From Tribonema minus (Eukaryota; Sar; Xanthophyceae; Tribonematales; Tribonemataceae), in the NCBI GenBank assembly GCA_017506865.1, contig JAFCMP010000510.1, positions 744,001-808,000 of the forward strand: DNA of 64,000 bases. The letters run 5' to 3'. The notes under the pieces were generated by a model that had not been told where the DNA came from, searched no databases, and saw nothing but the letters and a program-made list of their open reading frames with translations. Positions within the stretch are counted from its first letter, which is position 1; every line of letters begins with the position of its first letter. Made by a program: the position numbers and the translations under genes. Shown one piece after another: positions 53,601 to 64,000 of this stretch.

Positions 53601-56600
53601 AGACCCGTGCACGGCACGCGACGGATGCGTCATGCTGCTCCGCGTGACCAAGCAAAAGCACACTTCAAGTTGAAGTATATTTTTCTGCAGCGCTGATCGC
53701 CCCGTTGTCAATCCGCATTCCTGCAGGAACTGCCTTCTCAACCGGCACCACACACATGCGCGGTTCTGTCCTACACAGGAATCTGCGCATTTGTGGCCAT
53801 TTTCTCGCTGAAGACCTCACCACGCACCACCCCCCTCTCCCCCCTTCCCCCATGTTGCAGCGACCAGCGGGGCGGTCTCGCTGGCCGGTTTCTTCTTTCC
53901 AGTGCCTGTGGAGTGGTCCTTTCCCACGCTAGAACTTGCGCATTCAGGCCATTCACTTTTTGAAAGCACTCACTGTGCACCACCTCCTTCCCCCCCCCCT
54001 CCTCCCCTCCCCGTGTTTCTCTTTGAGAAAAACTCACCGCGAACCACCCCCCCCCCCCCCCCCCCTTCCCCCTTCCTCGTGTTGCAGCGACCAGCGGGGG
54101 CCTTTCGCTGGCCGGTTTCGGCGCCTTTGGAGCCGCGTCGGCGGTGCCCGCTGCGACTTCAACTGCAACTTCAACAGCGGCCGCGCCAGCGCCGGCGTCC
54201 GCGGGCCTGAGCTTCGGCGCAGCGGCGCCGGCTCCCGCGGCAGCAGGTGCGCGACGCACACTTCGTGATGTTCATAAACTCAAACACACTCAAGTACTTC
54301 TCCATGAACTTCCGTACTGTTGAAACACGGGGCCGCTCAGCACACAGGAGGCCCCCCGGCCAGCGCGAAGACGCCACACCACCAGATCCCGTGCAAGAGC
54401 GATCATTGTTCAAGTGCAGACAAGACAGGCGACGCTCCCATTTGTCACTGCTCAGCAAGCCCTAAGCACAGGGCGCACGCGATGCTACCACGACGCCCCC
54501 ATCTGTCAAAGTGCCTTAGCGGTTGACGGCAGCAGGAGGAGCGCGGTAGGTGCATTGTTTGGGGCGATTGCGCATGTGGCGCGCGAGGCAATCGGCACAC
54601 TGACAACGGTCTGCCAACTGCAGACATGCCTGCTTTGCGGTGTACTGGTGGTACTACCGCGCCGGCAGGTACGCAATCAATGCACAGTTCTTGAACTACA
54701 TGCCATGCACTTCAAAGCTGAAGCTCAAGCTTCCATCGATAACTTATCTGCCGGCCCCCCGCAGGGGGCCTTTTGGCGCCGTCCCCGCGCCGGCGTCCGA
54801 TACCAGCACATTTAGGAACCTGTTTCATCCTACATATGTAACAGATGATGTCTTCCCAGCTGTTCTCGTCCCCCTTCTCGCGTAGGGCGTCCCTTTGCCC
54901 CCCACCTCCCTGCGCCCTCCCCTGCCACCACCGCATTACGTGATCATTTGCGCAACAATAACAGATGCTATGTGCAGCGCTATTCGTGTCTGCCCTTCTG
55001 CCGCATGGGGCCTGTCCCCCCCCCCCCCCCGTTACCAGCACATTTTGGAGCCTGATTTGTGCTCATGTTCTATACCCCTCTTCTTGAAGTTGTGGCATTC
55101 CCCTACTGTTCTCGTCCCACCTTCCGCCGCAGGGACCTCTTCGGCGCCGCCGCATCCCCTGTCTACCTTCTACCACATGTTGGAACCCTTCCTGCCTTAA
55201 CAGTGATGTTTCTACTACTCTTTCATGCCCCCCCCCCCCCCCCCCCCCCCCCCTTTCCGCCTGGGCCCTCTTCGGCACCTCTCCCCCGCTTCTACCAACC
55301 ACCACATATTGAGAGGCTTCCTGTGCTGATAGCTGATGTTTCCCCCCTACTCTTCGTGTCCCCCCCCCCCCCACCCCCTTCGTTGCAGCGGGCCTCGTTG
55401 GCGCCGCCCCCGCGCCGGCACCCGCTACATCCACAGCGCTCAGCTTTGGCGCACCGGCGCCTGCACCAGCGGCTGCAGCGGGTGCGTCAGTGTCTTGATG
55501 TAGGGTTTACGTTTAGGGTTTAGGGTTTACATTGTGTGACGGCGCTCGCCTCGTTAGTCGCATGCCATCGGCACAGCGCGCACCTTCTGAACTACTTTGA
55601 AGTATTCAAATGTCAGTAGTGGCTTTCAAGGCTTCGTGTAAAAGTTTTTAAGGCTACATCCACAGCGCTCAGCTTTGGCGCGCCGGCGCCCGCGCCTGCG
55701 GCCGCAGCGGGTGCGTTGATTGGCAGGTCAAAGCTAGGGCTAGATTTTACTATCATGTGACAGCGCTCACTTCACCTGACGCATGCCGCCGCCGCGCCAC
55801 TCACCTTGTGAATATTGGTAGTCCAGCGGCTTTCAAAAGGTTGAGAACGATTTCCGACTGATCATCATCTTCTGAAAGCGCGGAGCTGCAACGGCGGACG
55901 CGCAAAAAGGAAACTCTGAAGCCGTGCAAGCGTCGTCATGTGAAACAGCGGATTTGCAACGGCGGATTCGCAACGGCGGACTCGCAAGAAAAAAACACTA
56001 TTTAACAGCCGTGCCAGCGCACGCGCAGTGGCGGCGCTGCGTAGTCGATCAGGACTTTGTGAAAAACTTCAAGTGATTGGCATTTTGTAGAAAGGCTTTG
56101 TTGCAATGGCGGATGCGCAAAAGAAACTTAAAGCCGTGCAAGCGCGCATGCGCAGGGGCACATAGCGCTGCTGCGCAGTCGATCAGTGGGAGCGTCGCTG
56201 CATACGCGCTGCACGGTCCGTCACAGCGATACGGCACGCAGCGTCCACCTCTGCCTCTGCAATCTTCTTGGACTTGCGTGATGACGCGGTACGCGCGCCA
56301 CTCGCTTGTCAGCGCTGAGCGCTGCTGGTGCCTTGCTGCGCGCTGCCGCTGTCTTGGCTGAGCGCTGCCGCTCCCTTGCTGAGTGGGGCTGTCGCTGTGC
56401 TGAGCGCTGCTGCTTGTCGCCTTGCTGAGCGCCGCTGCAGTTTTTGCTGAATGCCCCCCCCCCCCCCCCCCTCCATTGCTGAGCGCTGCCATTCCCTTGC
56501 TGAGCGCTGCCTTGCTGTGCGCTGCAGCTGCTGTGCCGAGCGCTGTCATTCCCTTGCTGAGCGCTGCTGTTTGTTGCCCTTGCTGTGCGCCGCAGGCGCC

Positions 56601-59600
56601 CCCCGCAGCGGCGCTCCCGATGCCTTGCTGAGCGCTGCTGTTGCCTTGGCTGAGCGCTGCCATTCTCTTGCTGAGCGCTGCTGTCTGTTTCCCCTACTGC
56701 GCGCCGCAGGCGCCCCCGCAGCGGCGCTCCCTGCGCAGGCCGCGCCGCCCGTGGAGTACAGGAACATGACCGTGGAAGAGGTGCGTTTGGACTGAAATGA
56801 TATAGGTTTAGGTTACAAGTAGGGGTCAGAGTTAGGGTCAGGTGTAACTCAAGTTGAGTTGAGGCGTGGCGTTTGATGCTGAGGCCACATCATGAGCTGC
56901 AACAGCAGTGCATGCAAATGCGGGCTCCCGGCTCAGGCCGCGCCACCCGTGGAGTACAGGAACATGACTGTGGAAGCGGTGCGTTTAGCCAAGGCTAGGG
57001 TTTGGACTAGGGCTAAATATGATTTAGAGCTAGGTTAAAGGCTAGGGGGTAGGGTGAGGCGTCACTTCAAGCGCGCTTGCATTGTGTGCTGCAGGAGCTT
57101 AGCAGGTCGAGAAAGTGCAGCATACCACACGCCATGGGCAGCATTGTCGGGGAGAGGTGCGTCTGAACTAGGCCTAGAGTCAGTCACAGTTTGGGCTGTC
57201 GCCATTTTGGGTCGAGCTGAGCGTGGCATTTCGATTACGCGCTTGCGTCGAGTGCACCACGAGCGCGCTTGACGGTCAAGAGGTGAGGGGGTGAGGGTCA
57301 GGTGTCACTTCGAGTTCAGTTGAGACGTGGCGTTCCACCAAAGGAGGGGGGTGTGACTTTGCAGTGCTTCACATGCTGCACAGCTTGACCACTTGGCCCC
57401 CCCCCCCCCCCCTCTGCCGTTGGCCAGATGGTTTCAAGTGGAATGAGCAGTTGGAAGAATGCGTCCAAGTTCAACCACAAACTGAAGTTGTTGACTTGGT
57501 GCAATAGATCCATTTGGCACACTCGCATCAGAAATTGGGCGCTGCGAAGGAAGGAGAGGCCTTGTGATGCTGCACAGCATGACCACTTGTGCCCCACCCC
57601 CTCTCCCCTTTGCTCTTGGCCAGATTGTTTCCAAGTGGAATGAGCAACTGGAGGAAGATGCGTCCAAGTTCAAGAACCAGGCCGAGAAGATCAGCCAGTG
57701 GGACCAGCGCCTGCGCGGCAATCAGAAAGACATTGCCACGCTCGCAGACCAGGTGGGGTAGCTTAATGTTAGCGTTTGGGTTAGCACCATCTGTCCGAAA
57801 TGGAAGTGGTAGTTGTTGAAGTATTGCTTTGACATTCTAGAGCCTAGGACCAGCGCCTGCACGGCAATCAGAAGGAATTCGCCACGCTCGCAGACCATGT
57901 GGTGGCACCTTAGGGTTAGGGTTAGATGCATCCGCATGAAGTAGCGATGACGTAGTGGTCGTTGAAAATCTACATACTTCTGGAAGCTTCCTAACCCTAA
58001 CCCTAACCCATGAAGTAGTGATCAAGTATTGGTCGTGGTGGGGTTACTTATGGAAGCTTTAGAGCTTGACATCAAGGCCTGCGCTCCCGAGACGAGAACG
58101 ATCACCGCAAAGTTAGCAGAAGTGCCACCGTACGCGGTCGAGAATTCATGCCACCCAAGCAAGAGGTACAACTTGCCATTTGGCGGCGGCGGGGTTGGAG
58201 TGGTTATCGTTGAGACACTTGCAGACTGTCATACGACATGTAGATTCCGTACAGCAAGCTTCAAGTTAGATGCCATTCATCTGGGCTTTTTCGCGCCCTG
58301 AGCAAAAATCAATAAAAAGTGCAACTCGCCCTGAGCGAGAATCAGTGACGAGTACAACTTGCAATCTGACAGGCTGGATCTCCTGATGTTATGCAGGTGC
58401 AGCGGCTGCTGCAGACGCAGGTGCATCATGATACTTCAACTATTGATTTCTTGTCGCCTCGGTTTTGCACTCGCGTCGAGAACCGACGCACAGTAAAAGT
58501 GCCACCGCACATGGGCGAGAGGCGATGCGTCCCAAGCACAACCGCACAACTTGCAATCTGAAGGGCCGGACCTCTCGTTGTTTCCGCCCAAGCAAGTGCA
58601 GCGGCTGCTGCAGAAGTATTGGTTGTTGAAGTTTGAACTTTGGACGTGGTGGAGAGGCGCTACGTTCCTAAGCAGAAACTTCAACGTGCAACCTGAAGTG
58701 CCAGATTTCCCACTGTTTCCGCCACGCAGGTGCAGCGGCTGCTGCAGACGCAGGAGGACCTGGACAGCTCGCTGAGCGCTGTCAAGAGCAACCAGAGCGA
58801 GCTCGACACAAGTCTCGCGCAGCTGGAGGGCGAGGTCAGTTCTGCGAAGTCGATATTTTCTGAAGTACGGTAGCACTGTAATGATTAGTACAGCTCAAAA
58901 CAGCCTAATCTCTTATGTGAAATCAGCCGTTGCTCTGAAGTTATGAGACCGGGACAGCTCGCTGAGCGCTGTGAAGTGCAATCAGAACAAGCTCGACACG
59001 AGTCTCGCACAGCTGGAGGGGGAGGTGCGTTCTGCGAATCGGTGTTTTGAAGTACAGTGCACTGTATGACTGTACCAGTCAAAACAGCCATGTCTTGACA
59101 GCGATTGCTCTGAAATTATGTGACAAGATGGACAGCTCGCTGAGCGCTGTGAAGAGCAACCAGAGCGAGCTGGACACCAGTCTCGCACAACTGGAAGGGG
59201 AGGTGAGGCGGTGCAATCAAGTTCGGAACCTTGACAAGTTGAACTTTGACAGCAGTGCCATTGTGCTTTGATACAGTTAGGTGAACGCTCTGAAATTACG
59301 TGAAAGCCACGGACAGCTCGCTGAACGGTGTCAAGAGCAATCAGAGCGAGCTCGACACAAGCCTCGCGCAGCTGGAGGGTGAGGTGAGTGCTGTGAAATC
59401 AGAAAGTTGAAGTAACACTGTACTTGAAGTACGAGTTTGGTGGCAGCAGCTGGTGGAACAGCCTCATTGACATTGACACTCCCGCTCGCGCCTGGGCTTG
59501 GAAGCCTGGGCACTGAGTGCCTCGCTCTCGCCAACTGTCGCCATGCAGGCGCGCGAGCTCTACGAGAGGCACCGCGCGCAGCTCGACAACGCCGACATGA

Positions 59601-62249
59601 AGTTGCTAACTTCAACTTGAGACAAAACCACGTTTGACCCACTCGCTATGGACCCACCGTGCCACCCCCTACCGTCTGGGTGCTGAAGCCTCGGCACTGA
59701 GTGCAATGCTTTTCTCATCGCAACTATGCAGGTGCAAGGCCTCTACGAGAGGCACCGCGCTCAGCAGCTCGACGACGCCGACGTGGATTTGATACTTAAA
59801 CTTGAGACAAACCACTTTATTCCACCCGCTATGGACCCAAGCCTCGGCACTGACTACAATGCTCTTCTCATCAACCGTAACTATGCACCGCAATATGCAG
59901 GTGAAAGAGCTCTACGAGAGGCACCGCGCGCAGCAGCTCGACGACGCCGACCTGGAGCGCGAGCGCACGCACCGCACGGCTCAGGCGCTCAACGAGGAGC
60001 TCGACGCGATGCTGGGTTCGCTCAATGTAAGCCTAAGCAGGGTCAGACTCGAAGTTGGGGTTAGGGGTGGTACTAGGGTTAGCACGTGCCGGACTGCGCA
60101 GGTGCTCAAATGAGGAGCTCGACGCGATGCTGGGGTCGCTCGAGGTACAGCAGCAGCACTCAACATGCGGAAGTTGAAGTGAACCGGGGGCACATACGGA
60201 GCGTTCGCGTAACATGCGCGACGCGAGGAACCTTAACTCTAACCTCAACTCAGTCGGGAAAAGCACGCCTGTAGCGCGTGGTGGCCGCTGTTGAGCTTGT
60301 CACAACTTCAACTTTGGCTTGTAGCTCGGCGGTGTCTGTGCTACGCTGACGACCCTCTAGTATGCAGCGGCTCTGCCATGCACGCAATTTTTCGATATCG
60401 CAGAGCCCTCAGGGCATGGTCGCGTCCATCCTGCTTTATATTGTTTTGTGACAAAAAAATTAGCTTCAACCTGATTTTCATCACCAACCTCACCGTTGAG
60501 TTCGCTGAAGAGCTTGTTGAACACCAACGTTGACAGGAAATAAACATCGAGCATAAATTATCGATGTGTCCATCCTGCTGGCTCATTTCAACCCTATTGC
60601 GCTCGCCGCACTGCTGATGGTTATGTGAGCTCCGCTGCGTGCCGCTGAGCGCTGCTGCAGGAGGTGACGTCGCTCACTGTAAACACGATGGTCACATACA
60701 CCAAGTTCAAGTGCTCAGCAATGCATTTCAGCTGCGGCACCATTGCGTACAACCAAGTAACACCGTCTTGGCTCATTTGTAGCCCTACTGCGCTTGCTGT
60801 ACTGCTGATGGTCATTTGAAACCTGCTGCGTGCCACTGAGCGCTGCTGCAGGAGGTGGTGACATCGCTCACTGTAAATCAAGATTACGATCGTCACATAC
60901 TTCAAGTTGTACTTTTCAACAATCATGTCACCTGCGACACCATTGCACTCAACGAAGCAACACCGTCTTAACTCATTTTCATTTCGACCCTGATGCGCTT
61001 GCCGCACTGCTGACGGTTATTTGAAATCTGCTGCCTGCTGCTGAGCGCTGCTGCAGGAGGTGGTGACGTCGCTCAACGAGTCCTGCGTGCGCCACGCCAA
61101 GTTGAACACCAGCGCAAACAAGAAACAAACAACGGGCATAGCATAACAAACATTGTTGTCCATCCTGCTGGCTCGCTTTCAAACCTCGTTTCAACCCTGT
61201 CGCGCTCGTCGCACTGACTTGAATTCACGTGAATTCCGCTGCTTGCTGCTGAGCGCTGCTGCAGGAGGTGGTGACATCGCTCAACGACTCCTTTGTGCGC
61301 CACGCCGAGGACAAGGGCAAATAAGAAATAAACAATGAGCATAACAAATAACGTGTCTATCCTGCTGGCGCGATTTCAACCCTCGTTACAACCCTATCGC
61401 GCTCGTTGCACTGACGTGAATTCACGTGAATTTTGCTGCCTGCCGCTGAGCGCTGCTGCAGGAGGTTGTGACGTCGCTCAACGACTCCTTTGTTCGCCAC
61501 GCGGAGGACAAGAGCACCATGACGACGGTACGTTTGGGCACCACGCCGTGTGTCGCATCAGTTTCTCAAACACAGATATGTTGAAGGGATACTGCTGATA
61601 CGCACGGACCCAGGAGAGAATGCACGCAAGTGTGACAGGAACGAGGACTCACATCACTCCGTACGCTGGAGTGTATCCCTGAGTACATTGATGATTTCAT
61701 GAGTTGAAGTGCAAATGTTTGCACACAAACTCTCGTGATGGACCATCACCTTTCTGAGTCAGGCCTGCTTTCACTATGCATGTATGAATGCCATCCCTCC
61801 TTTCACCCCTCCCGCAGACTCGTGGAGATTTGAGATGGCATGTGCATTTAGCGGCTAATGCATGCATGCACTGGTTTGAGTACGAATGCACAAGAACTCG
61901 TCGTGAATGACTCTGAGTCGTAGACTCACTCTCTCCCCCCCCCCCCCCCCCCCCGCAGGTCGTGGAGACCCTCAACATGCACCAGCACATGCTGCACAGG
62001 CTCGAGGTAGCATGTTGACTGCGCATTCAGGCATCATCGTGAATGCACGCACTGGTTCGAGCCGTGCAAAGCACAAGGACTCGCCATGAATGACTAATGA
62101 CTCACGACTCCCCCCCCCCCCCCCCGCAGGTCGTGCGAATCCTCAACACGCACCAGCACATGCTGCACTGGCTCGAGAGCAACTCGCAGAAGCTGGACCA
62201 AGACCTGGCATCCGTGGGCCAGCAGCTCAAGCGCGTGTCCATTGGCTGA
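50624..62249 (+). CDS. NUP62: FG nucleoporin of the Nup62/Nsp1 family
   Basis: Nup62 lines the central channel of the nuclear pore with FG repeats and anchors by a C-terminal coiled coil. Exons: 50624-50654 (MSFFGTPAPA), 51191-51571, 53022-53096, 54088-54246, 55389-55481, 56710-56780, 57624-57752, 58730-58834, 59901-60026, 61462-61527 and 62130-62249. This gives 451 residues, stop 62247-62249. Residues 1 to about 246 are FG-type (GFSF, SLFG, FSFG, LSFG) in Ala/Pro/Gly linkers, and every FG-exon boundary is phase 1. From about 247 comes the Nsp1_C-type coiled coil: PPVEYRNMTVEE, IVSKWNEQLEEDASKF, ISQWDQRLRGNQKDIATLA, LDSSLSAVKSNQSELDTSL, VKELYERHRAQQLDDAD, then VVRILNTHQHMLHWLESNSQ. Two further in-frame exons may be used: 55666-55710 (15 residues, FG type) and 61959-62006 (16 residues, a copy of the start of the last exon). 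Confidence 0.9.
53850..53895 (+). repeat. Head echo of NUP62 exon 54088-54246
   Basis: GTTGCAG followed by CGACCAGCGGGG and TCGCTGGCCGGTTTC copies the acceptor and exon start, 235 bp upstream of the true one. The spacer also has a C run (54046-54065) directly before the real acceptor. Confidence 0.85.
54765..55300 (+). repeat. Head echoes of NUP62 exon 55389-55481
   Basis: Copies of CCGCAGGG-CCT-TT(C)GGCGCCG(C/T) lie at 54766-54815, 55005-55035, 55125-55165 and 55255-55285, each upstream of the true exon. Most follow a C run. The first two carry over GATACCAGCACATTT-like sequence. Frames differ, so they are not simply alternative FG exons. Confidence 0.8.
55666..55710 (+). CDS. Possible alternative FG exon of the NUP62-like gene
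   Basis: This is a tail echo of exon 55389-55481 in which CATCCACAG can serve as acceptor. It is phase 1 at both ends, 45 nt, reads ALSFGAPAPAPAAAA and has a GTGCGT donor. Inclusion would add one FG motif without a frameshift. It may equally be an unused echo. Confidence 0.35.
56310..56705 (+). repeat. CTTGCTGAGCGCTGC minisatellite
   Basis: About 16 units of 15-25 bp, TTGCTGAGCGCTGCxxTTxC, lead up to the acceptor at 56710. Within it 56590-56612 is a head echo of the exon (GCCGCAGGCGCCCCCCGCAGCGGCGCTCC). Tail echoes of exon 56710-56780 lie downstream at 56935-56983 and, weaker, 57090-57160. Confidence 0.8.
57395..57560 (+). repeat. Head echo of NUP62 exon 57624-57752
   Basis: 57421-57480 copies the acceptor and exon start (TTGGCCAGATGGTTTCAAGTGGAATGAGC and on to GCGTCCAAGTTC). 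It is preceded by a C run at 57396-57413, 200 bp upstream of the true exon. A tail echo (GACCAGCGCCTGCACGGCAATCAGAAGGA) is at 57845-57902. Confidence 0.85.
58395..58620 (+). repeat. Head echoes of NUP62 exon 58730-58834
   Basis: GTGCAGCGGCTGCTGCAGA occurs at 58397-58420 (with CAG acceptor) and 58597-58616, upstream of the exon. Repeat B-like sequence lies at 58250-58350. Confidence 0.8.
58945..59395 (+). repeat. Tail echoes of NUP62 exon 58730-58834
   Basis: Three copies of the last 75 bp of the exon (coding DSSLSAVKSNQSELDTSLAQLEGE) lie at 58952-59024, 59128-59202 and 59311-59383. Each is followed by a GTGAG/GTGCG donor, with a spacing of about 180 bp. None has an obvious AG acceptor in phase at its start, so they look unspliceable as whole exons but could be alternative donors. 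Confidence 0.9.
59545..59800 (+). repeat. Head echoes of NUP62 exon 59901-60026
   Basis: 59550-59600 (coding ARELYERHRAQLDNADMK) and 59732-59785 (coding VQGLYERHRAQQLDDADV) copy the exon start with the ATGCAG acceptor. A tail echo lies downstream at 60102-60146 (coding NEELDAMLGSLE, followed by GTACAG). Confidence 0.9.
60645..61320 (+). repeat. Graded head echoes of NUP62 exon 61462-61527
   Basis: Four copies, each after GAGCGCTGCTGCAG, start at 60659, 60850, 61055 and 61264. The match to the true exon grows from about 18 nt, to about 21, about 48 and about 57 nt as the true exon is approached, at a spacing of about 200 bp. The last two read EVVTSLNESCVRHAK and EVVTSLNDSFVRHAEDKGK. Confidence 0.9.
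61959..62006 (+). CDS. Possible extra coiled-coil exon of the NUP62-like gene
   Basis: A 48-nt in-phase exon candidate with a strong acceptor (long C run then CCGCAG) and a GAG|GTAGCA donor. It codes VVETLNMHQHMLHRLE, which matches the start of the last exon (62130) with a few changes. Inclusion would lengthen the coiled coil by 16 residues. A shorter head echo sits at 61815-61835. Confidence 0.4.
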
Positions 62250-64000
62250 GCGCTGCCACCGTCTGGGGTGAGGGTTAGGGTAGGGTTAGGGTCGTATTGA
62301 CCCTAACCCCTTGACCCTGACCTGACCCTAAGCGCTGCTGCCGCGTGCATCGGTTGAGCACTGCTGTACTGTCCTGCCTGGCCAATTCAGCGGCGAATAC
62401 ATCCCGGGACGCAAACACACGCCTGCCGGTACTCATATAGCACGTCGAAGTGCCCCAAATTACGTGCGCGATGCACAGAGCGCAAGGCAGTCAGTGCGGG
62501 CGGGGCTCGCTCGGAGGGGGAAGAGGGGGCGGGGACGGAGAAGGGGGGGGGGGGGGCGTGCATCATCACACATACGGCGCTGTGCGTGGCTCTGGCGTGC
62601 CCTGCGAAGCCATGTGTCAACGGCAGAGATGGTTGAAGTTGTGGCCACAGCGCTTTGAGCAGAAATTTGTCCGCATGTGCGCCGGGTCAATTTTTGTCCA
62701 TGATCTCAGTGCTCAGCGGTCCATCGCGCCTCAGCGTTCAGGGGGCTGGCGCGCGCCCTCTTCAAAATGATGTACATCTGCAACCGTGCGCGAGACGTCC
62801 TCTGTCCTGTCTGCGATTGAGATGCGCAATGTGTGTTTGCTGTGAGCTTTGCGCGCTGCGTGCGCTGCGCGCCCGTCCGATTTCGGTCCAACGCCCCCAG
62901 TGCTCAGTTCGTCGCGACTCAGCGCTCAGGAAGCTTGCGTTGTGCCCTCTGCAAAATGATGTACACCTGGCAACATTCAGTGCGCTCTGTCTGCGCTTGA
63001 GGCGTGTGTCGTGTGCTCGTCATGAACCTCGCGCGATGGCCGCTTTGACATCTGCCGACCCGTCAGACCCTGAACAGGGTACTATTTATCAGTAGACTAT
63101 TTATCAGTTCTCGCTGAGGGGCGCAAAAAAAGAGCAGATGGTAGATGTCCAGCTTGCTACCAGAATCTTCATGCGTCTTGTGGAAACTTGAAAGTGTCTT
63201 CTCAATGCGCTTTGACGAACAGGGTACCTCTGGACAGAGGGTCAACCAACTGTTTCATCTGACAGTTTACATTTGTCCACACATCACGTGGTTGCACGCA
63301 TTCCACTCCATTCTCGTGTCATCGATTTGTTGGACGCCTAGTCTACATGCGACGTGCTTTCTCTCTGCAAGAATGGAGGGGAGAAACGACCAGCAGCTCA
63401 TATGCTCGCGCCACGAACTTGTAGAGAGCGAGCTACGCAAGCTAGCAGATGGTGCTCTGAATGCAAGCGCACACAGTACATACGTGAAGCTTTCCAGTAT
63501 GAGAAATACGGCCTGGGAAGTATGCTCTTGTACTGAGTGTTAGCTAATGAGAACTCTGCGGATGCCGTACCCTGCCTTCCCTCCCGGGTCAAAGTCCTCA
63601 GGGTTAGGGTTAGGGTCCTTCAACAGAAGCAGTAAGCAGTGGTGCGCCGGCTGTTTGTATGATCACAATAGCGATGTAATCTTTCTGATTGCTGCTTGTT
63701 TGCCTGCGCCGGATATGTTATTGCTCTGTAGCGGCCACCTACTTGCAACGCACAGCGCGTGCAGCACGGGCGCAGTTCAACTTCAATGCAGATGCGCGAG
63801 ACAGCAAAATGAATCAAGTACCCACTGCCAATGACCGCCCGGGTGCGGCGCCCATGTCCAGTATGGCAGCAGCCACGATGATTTTGATTGCGATCTTCAT
63901 AGACGGGTGGGGCATACAGGGCGAGGTGCGCCCATGGCGGTGCAGTGATGTGAGCCCCACCTCCACGCATGCGATCAGCTGCCCCAGCCAGCACATACGG
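62250..64000. other. Region right of the NUP62 stop, no resolved gene
   Basis: TTAGGG/CCCTAA words occur at 62265-62335 and 63598-63615. A 100-bp segment (CAAAATGATGTACA-C-GCAAC and flanks) is duplicated at about 62695-62790 and 62890-62985. On the - strand these look like head or tail echoes of an exon coding VYIILQRAQRKLPER. Repeat B lies at 63098-63190. On the - strand, 63900-63817 codes MKIAIKIIVAAAILDMG..., a possible first exon with a hydrophobic start. A further - strand gene reaching in from the right is plausible but not shown. Confidence 0.35.

Noticed and set aside
58945..59395. Three extra coiled-coil exons of NUP62
   Set aside because: Each copy has a donor but lacks an in-phase AG acceptor at its start, so they are treated as tail echoes. 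RNA data could overturn this.
63145..63543. 132-codon + strand frame near the right end
   Set aside because: Its start overlaps repeat B, it shows no recognisable motif, and no splice signals or composition shift support it.

Overview
The window is nuclear DNA of a eukaryote, most likely a unicellular alga or other protist. It carries GT-AG introns, GC-rich exons, internal TTAGGG/CCCTAA runs and five recognisable eukaryotic housekeeping genes. I cannot place the organism firmly. A TTAGGG-telomere alga such as a haptophyte would fit, but that is a guess. Family names come from recognising motifs by eye; no database search was run. The intron-exon models were built by hand and are in phase throughout.

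Layout, with strand alternating gene by gene: (1) a type I protein arginine methyltransferase, 3' part only, + strand, about 365-5408; (2) a DUF155/RMND1-Rmd1 family mitochondrial-type protein, - strand, 19623-7410; (3) a P-class PPR protein, + strand, 19975-31630; (4) a ribosomal L1-domain nucleolar protein of the RSL1D1/Utp30/Cic1 type with a very long Ala/Lys/Gly tail, - strand, 50315-33955; (5) a Nup62/Nsp1-type FG nucleoporin, + strand, 50624-62249. Genes 2/3 and 4/5 are head to head, with 351 bp and 308 bp between start codons, which suggests two shared promoters. Genes 1/2 and 3/4 are tail to tail across about 2 kb spacers. The spacer at 5409-7409 contains a possible small secreted cysteine-rich ORF. 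The segment right of 62250 has no resolved gene.

The striking feature is the introns. Almost every exon is bracketed by partial copies of itself. Copies of the exon's 5' end with its acceptor lie in the upstream intron, and copies of its 3' end with its donor lie in the downstream intron. Here these are called 'junction echoes'. The rule holds in all five genes and on both strands, and even at a stop codon where there is no splice junction (5394-5645). In the NUP62 gene the echoes get longer as they approach the true exon. The same introns contain dispersed 80-140 bp repeats, TTAGGG-like stretches, a recurrent TTGAAGTTGAAGT word, a recurrent GAGCGCTGC word and long C runs next to acceptors.

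The five products work in arginine methylation, mitochondrial function, organellar RNA processing, ribosome biogenesis and nuclear transport. Nothing suggests that they act as one pathway. The novelty is in the gene architecture, not in a gene cluster.
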